Of a stretch of 64,000 nt of DNA, positions 61,338 through 64,000 are shown piece after piece. Origin of the DNA: JALORV01 sp963766365 (GTDB taxonomy: Bacteria; Pseudomonadota; Gammaproteobacteria; Burkholderiales; Burkholderiaceae_F); contig CAVXZK010000001.1 in NCBI GenBank assembly GCA_963766365.1, forward strand, positions 186,001-250,000. Reading direction: 5' to 3'. How positions within the stretch are numbered: position 1 is the first letter of the stretch; every line of letters starts with the position of its first letter. The notes beneath the pieces were generated by a model. It made no database searches and had not been told where the DNA came from. It worked only from the letters and a program-made list of their open reading frames with translations. A program made the position numbers and the translations under genes.

Positions 61338-62270
61338 TCAGCCGAGTTCCTTGACGAGCTGCGGCACCACCTCGAAGAGATCGCCCACGAGTCCGTAGTC
61401 CGCCACCGAGAAGATCGGGGCCTCCGGATCCTTGTTGATCGCAACGATGACTTTGGAGTCCTTCATGCCCGCCAGGTGCTGGATCGCGCCCGAGATCCCG
61501 ACCGCGATATACAACCCCGGGGCGACCACCTTGCCGGTCTGGCCGACCTGCCAGTCGTTCGGCGCATAGCCGGCATCCACGGCCGCCCGCGAGGCGCCCA
61601 TCGCCGCGTTGAGCTTGTCCGCGAGGGGCTCCAGCAACTTGAAATTCTCCGCCGAGCCCATGCCGCGACCGCCGGAGATGACCACCTTCGCTCCCTGCAA
61701 CTCGGGGCGATCCGATTTCGCGATGTCGCGACCGACAAAGCGCGAGCCGTCTCCCGCGCTGACTGCAGCGACGTTTTCGATGGCGGCCGAGCCGCCGTCG
61801 GCCGGCGCCGCGTCGAAGTTGGTCGTCCGCACCGTCACGACCTTGACCTTGTCGCCAGATTGCACGGTCGCGATCGCGTTACCCGCGTAGATCGGTCGGG
61901 TGAAGGTGTCCGCCGACTCGACACTGATGATGTCGGAGATCTGCGCGGCATCCAGCTTGGCTGCAACGCGCGGCATCACGTTCTTGCCGTAGGCGTCGGC
62001 CGCAGCAAAGACGTGCGAGTAGTTGCCAGCGACCGCCAGCACCTGGGCGGCCACCGCCTCGGCCAAGCCGTCCGCAAACTGCGGACCGTCGGCGGCAAGC
62101 ACCTTGCTGACGCCGCCGATCTTTGCCGCTGCCTGTGCGGCGCCGGCGACGTTGTGCCCGACGACCAGCACATGCACGTCTCCGGCTGCCTTGGAGGCTG
62201 CTGTCACCGCATTGAGCGTCGCACCCTTGATTGACGCGTTGTCGTGTTCCGCAAGTACGAGTGCAGTCAT
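61338..62270 (-). CDS. etfA: Electron transfer flavoprotein alpha subunit
   Basis: 310-residue EtfA. The N-terminal domain contains NASIKGATLNAVTAA and VLVVGHNVAGAAQAAAK. The C-terminal FAD-binding domain has VVISGGRGMGSAENFKLLEPLAD, GASRAAVDAGYAPNDWQVGQTGKVVAP, GISGAIQHLAGMKDSKVIVAINKDPEAPIF, all diagnostic. Start ATG 62270, eight bases after etfB. Carries electrons from acyl-CoA dehydrogenases to ETF:quinone oxidoreductase. Confidence 0.97.
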   Translation of the reverse strand: MTALVLAEHDNASIKGATLNAVTAASKAAGDVHVLVVGHNVAGAAQAAAKIGGVSKVLAADGPQFADGLAEAVAAQVLAVAGNYSHVFAAADAYGKNVMPRVAAKLDAAQISDIISVESADTFTRPIYAGNAIATVQSGDKVKVVTVRTTNFDAAPADGGSAAIENVAAVSAGDGSRFVGRDIAKSDRPELQGAKVVISGGRGMGSAENFKLLEPLADKLNAAMGASRAAVDAGYAPNDWQVGQTGKVVAPGLYIAVGISGAIQHLAGMKDSKVIVAINKDPEAPIFSVADYGLVGDLFEVVPQLVKELG

Positions 62271-62278
62271 GGTCTGTC

Positions 62279-63028
62279 TCAGATGGCTTTGGCTTCGTTC
62301 TTCAGCTTGGCAACCAGTGTGGCGACATCGGGCACCTTGATGCCCGCCTTGCGCGACGGCGGCTCGGACACCTTCAGCGTCTTCAGGCGGGGCGTGACGT
62401 CGACGCCCAGATCCACCGGCTTGATCGTCTCGAGCGGCTTCTTCTTTGCCTTCATGATGTTCGGCAGAGTCACGTAGCGCGGCTCGTTGAGGCGCAGGTC
62501 GGCGGTCACGACGGCAGGCAGGCTGATCGAGATCGTTTCCAGGCCGCCATCGACTTCGCGCGTGACTTCGGCGCGGCCGTCGGCGATCTTCAGCTTGGAG
62601 GCGAACGCGCCCTGCGGTACGTCGAGCAACGCGGCCAGCATCTGGCCGGTCTGGTTCGCATCGTCATCGATCGCCTGCTTGCCGACGATGATGAGGTTGG
62701 GCTTTTCCTTGTCGACGATTGCCTTCAGTAGCTTGGCGACCGCCAGCGGCTGCAGTTCGACATCGGTTTCAACCAGGATCCCGCGGTCGGCGCCGATCGC
62801 CATCGCGGTGCGCAGCGTCTCCTGGCACTGCGGCACTCCGCAGGACACGGCGACCACCTCGGTCGCGACCCCGGCCTCCTTGAGGCGGACCGCCTCCTCG
62901 ACGGCAATCTCGTCGAAGGGATTCATCGACATCTTGACGTTGGCAATGTCGACGCCGCTACCGTCCGATTTGACCCGGACCTTGACGTTGTAGTCGACGA
63001 CTCGCTTGACGGTGACGAGGACTTTCAT
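62279..63028 (-). CDS. etfB: Electron transfer flavoprotein beta subunit
   Basis: 249-residue EtfB. It begins MKVLVTVKRVVDYNVKVRV and contains MSMNPFDEIAVEEAVRLKEAG, GKQAIDDDANQTGQMLAALLDVPQGAFAS and the AMP-site-bearing EPRYVTLPNIMKAKKKPL segment. Start ATG 63028; the longer frame upstream is leader. First gene of the etfB-etfA-acyl-CoA dehydrogenase set. Confidence 0.97.
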   Translation of the reverse strand: MKVLVTVKRVVDYNVKVRVKSDGSGVDIANVKMSMNPFDEIAVEEAVRLKEAGVATEVVAVSCGVPQCQETLRTAMAIGADRGILVETDVELQPLAVAKLLKAIVDKEKPNLIIVGKQAIDDDANQTGQMLAALLDVPQGAFASKLKIADGRAEVTREVDGGLETISISLPAVVTADLRLNEPRYVTLPNIMKAKKKPLETIKPVDLGVDVTPRLKTLKVSEPPSRKAGIKVPDVATLVAKLKNEAKAI

Positions 63029-63119
63029 CGGGCTCGCTTCTTTCGAGGACGCACCAGGAACGGTGCTGCGCTTGATCGGAGAAACCGAAGGATTATAGGA
63101 GTCGGGGCACCCCTCACCC

Positions 63120-63139
63120 GCCCCCCTCCTAGAGGGGGC
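63120..63139 (-). terminator. GC hairpin after the DedA-family gene
   Basis: CCCCCTC and GAGGGGG arms with a three-base loop, two bases after the stop of the gene at 63142-63570. No clear T run follows on the minus strand, so terminator strength is uncertain. Confidence 0.4.
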
Positions 63140-63141
63140 AC

Positions 63142-63570
63142 TCAGCGCAACACGAGCGCCTCGAACCAGGCCCAACCGCCTGCGACTAGCAGGTACCGGA
63201 AGAGCTTGCCGACGGCGAAGGCAGCGAGCGAGATCCAGGGACTGAAGCGCAGCCAGCCGGCGGCCACCGCGAGCGCATCCCCCACCAGCGGCACCCAGGA
63301 AAAGAGCAGCGCCCAGTAGCCGTATCGGTGCAGGTAGATGATTGACTTGTGGTGGACGCGATTCGGAATCAGGCGCCCGACCCAGTAGGACGTCAGGCCG
63401 CCGAGGGTGTTACCTACCGTGGCAACGCCGACCGCCTGCCACAGCGCCTCAGGATGCTTGTGCAGAACCGCAATGAGGACCACTTCGGAGCCGCCAGGCA
63501 ACACGGTGGCCGCGATGAAGCTCGCAGCGAACAGCGCGATAAAGCCGGATTCGGCGGAGAAATCGAACAT
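63142..63570 (-). CDS. DedA/SNARE-associated (YqaA-like) membrane protein
   Basis: 142-residue membrane protein of the YqaA branch of the DedA/VTT family. Segments: GFIALFAASFIAATVLPGGSEVVLIAVL, AVGVATVGNTLGGLTSYWVGRLIP, and YGYWALLFSWVPLVGDALAVAAGWLRF with the conserved R/K-G-pattern; a final helix SLAAFAVGKLFRYLLVAGG. ATG 63570 was chosen over a frame starting at 63621. Members help phospholipid flipping or membrane homeostasis; not demonstrated for this branch. Confidence 0.85.
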   Translation of the reverse strand: MFDFSAESGFIALFAASFIAATVLPGGSEVVLIAVLHKHPEALWQAVGVATVGNTLGGLTSYWVGRLIPNRVHHKSIIYLHRYGYWALLFSWVPLVGDALAVAAGWLRFSPWISLAAFAVGKLFRYLLVAGGWAWFEALVLR

Positions 63571-63645
63571 GCAGCAGGCGCGGCGGGGCAGAGCCGGCGA
63601 GTCTAGCGGCGTGCTTTGCAACGGAAGCCCGGCTGCCCTCGGGAT

Positions 63646-64000
63646 TTACCGCAGGTCGCGCAGGATTTCCTGCGCGGCGTTGTGGCCCGGCGCACCGGTG
63701 ACGCCGCCGCCGGGATGCGCGCCCGAACCGCAGTGATACAGACCCTTCAGCGGCCCGCGATAGCGCGCGTAGCCCATGACCGGCCGCATCGAGAACAGCT
63801 GGTCGAGGGACAGCTGGCCATGGAAGATGTCGCCGCCGATGAGTCCGAACTCGTCTTCCAGGTCGCGCGGCGAGAGGGCGCGGTAGCCCAGCAGCGACGC
63901 GCGGAAGTTCGGGCAATGCGCATTCACGACATCGAAGATGCGCTCGATGGCGACGGGCTTGAGTTCCGACCAGTCCGCTTCGGGGTCGAAATGCTGGCAA
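63646..64000 (-). CDS. FAD-dependent oxidoreductase, phytoene-desaturase/PYROXD2-like, C-terminal part
   Basis: 118 residues of a larger protein that runs off the right edge; the frame is open to 64000. The visible part reads FDVVNAHCPNFRASLLGYRALSPRDLE, GLIGGDIFHGQLSLDQLFSMRP and GLYHCGSGAHPGGGVTGAPGHNAAQEIL. The last stretch is the C-terminal FAD-binding motif of NAD(P)/FAD oxidoreductases of the CrtI / PYROXD2 group. Substrate unknown. It lies 75 bases upstream of the DedA-family gene. Confidence 0.88.
   Translation of the reverse strand, partial: CQHFDPEADWSELKPVAIERIFDVVNAHCPNFRASLLGYRALSPRDLEDEFGLIGGDIFHGQLSLDQLFSMRPVMGYARYRGPLKGLYHCGSGAHPGGGVTGAPGHNAAQEILRDLR

Overview
The window is a GC-rich, densely packed bacterial chromosome segment, probably from a Burkholderiales-like betaproteobacterium. 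The main reason is the gene order orn / M48 protease / phhB / rsgA / DUF2007 / CobD-family / Nudix / rplS-trmD-rimM-rpsP, which I recall as typical of that order. An intracellular PHA depolymerase, DUF1841 and DUF1631 proteins and a fused LivHM permease agree with it. The lineage is inferred from gene content; no rRNA is present.

Layout. 1-12430 (all minus): a Mrp/Mnh-type cation/proton antiporter operon (mnhE-F-G-DUF4040-B-C-D plus a second D-like subunit that is broken by frameshifts and leaves the window), preceded in the same direction by a LUD-domain LutC protein, a PLP aminotransferase, nicotinate phosphoribosyltransferase and a branched-chain-amino-acid-type ABC importer. 12558-16147 (plus): 7Fe ferredoxin, PHA depolymerase, an RnfB-like ferredoxin, endonuclease III and DUF1841. 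16166-19652: two small c-type cytochromes (minus), then a MoxR ATPase / GNAT / VWA unit (plus). 19719-22170 (minus): short-chain dehydrogenase, acetyltransferase and an RraA-like protein. 22309-29901 (minus): an unusual cluster of two DUF1631 paralogues, a spermidine-synthase-like protein and an orphan GspE/PilB/MshE-type ATPase; this is my best candidate for an undescribed system. 30014-32429: deoxyinosine glycosylase and htpG behind a good sigma-32 promoter. 32639-35243 (plus): HpaI-type aldolase, EamA transporter, PhzF protein.

35248-44209 (minus): small membrane protein, ParC, a class IV aminotransferase that appears to start at CTG, a large PAS/GGDEF/EAL protein, and ParE. A tRNA-Arg(CCU) gene without encoded CCA follows. 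44669-51055: AI-2E family exporter, oligoribonuclease, Ste24-like protease, pterin dehydratase (one-base frameshift), RsgA, DUF2007, CobD/CbiB-family protein and CoA pyrophosphatase. A complete class C group II intron with its maturase (about 51089-52929) sits immediately after the rplS rho-independent terminator. The rpsP-rimM-trmD-rplS ribosome operon follows.

55295-59338: TM2-like membrane protein, a radical SAM protein, and a rubrerythrin / Fe-S protein / DUF3501 redox operon whose Fe-S gene has a one-base frameshift. 59492-63028: etfB-etfA-acyl-CoA dehydrogenase. The window ends with a DedA/YqaA-type membrane protein and the C-terminal part of a FAD-dependent oxidoreductase.

Six apparent one-base insertions, all of the same sign, occur in three genes. 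Sequence error should be excluded before any of these genes is called a pseudogene.
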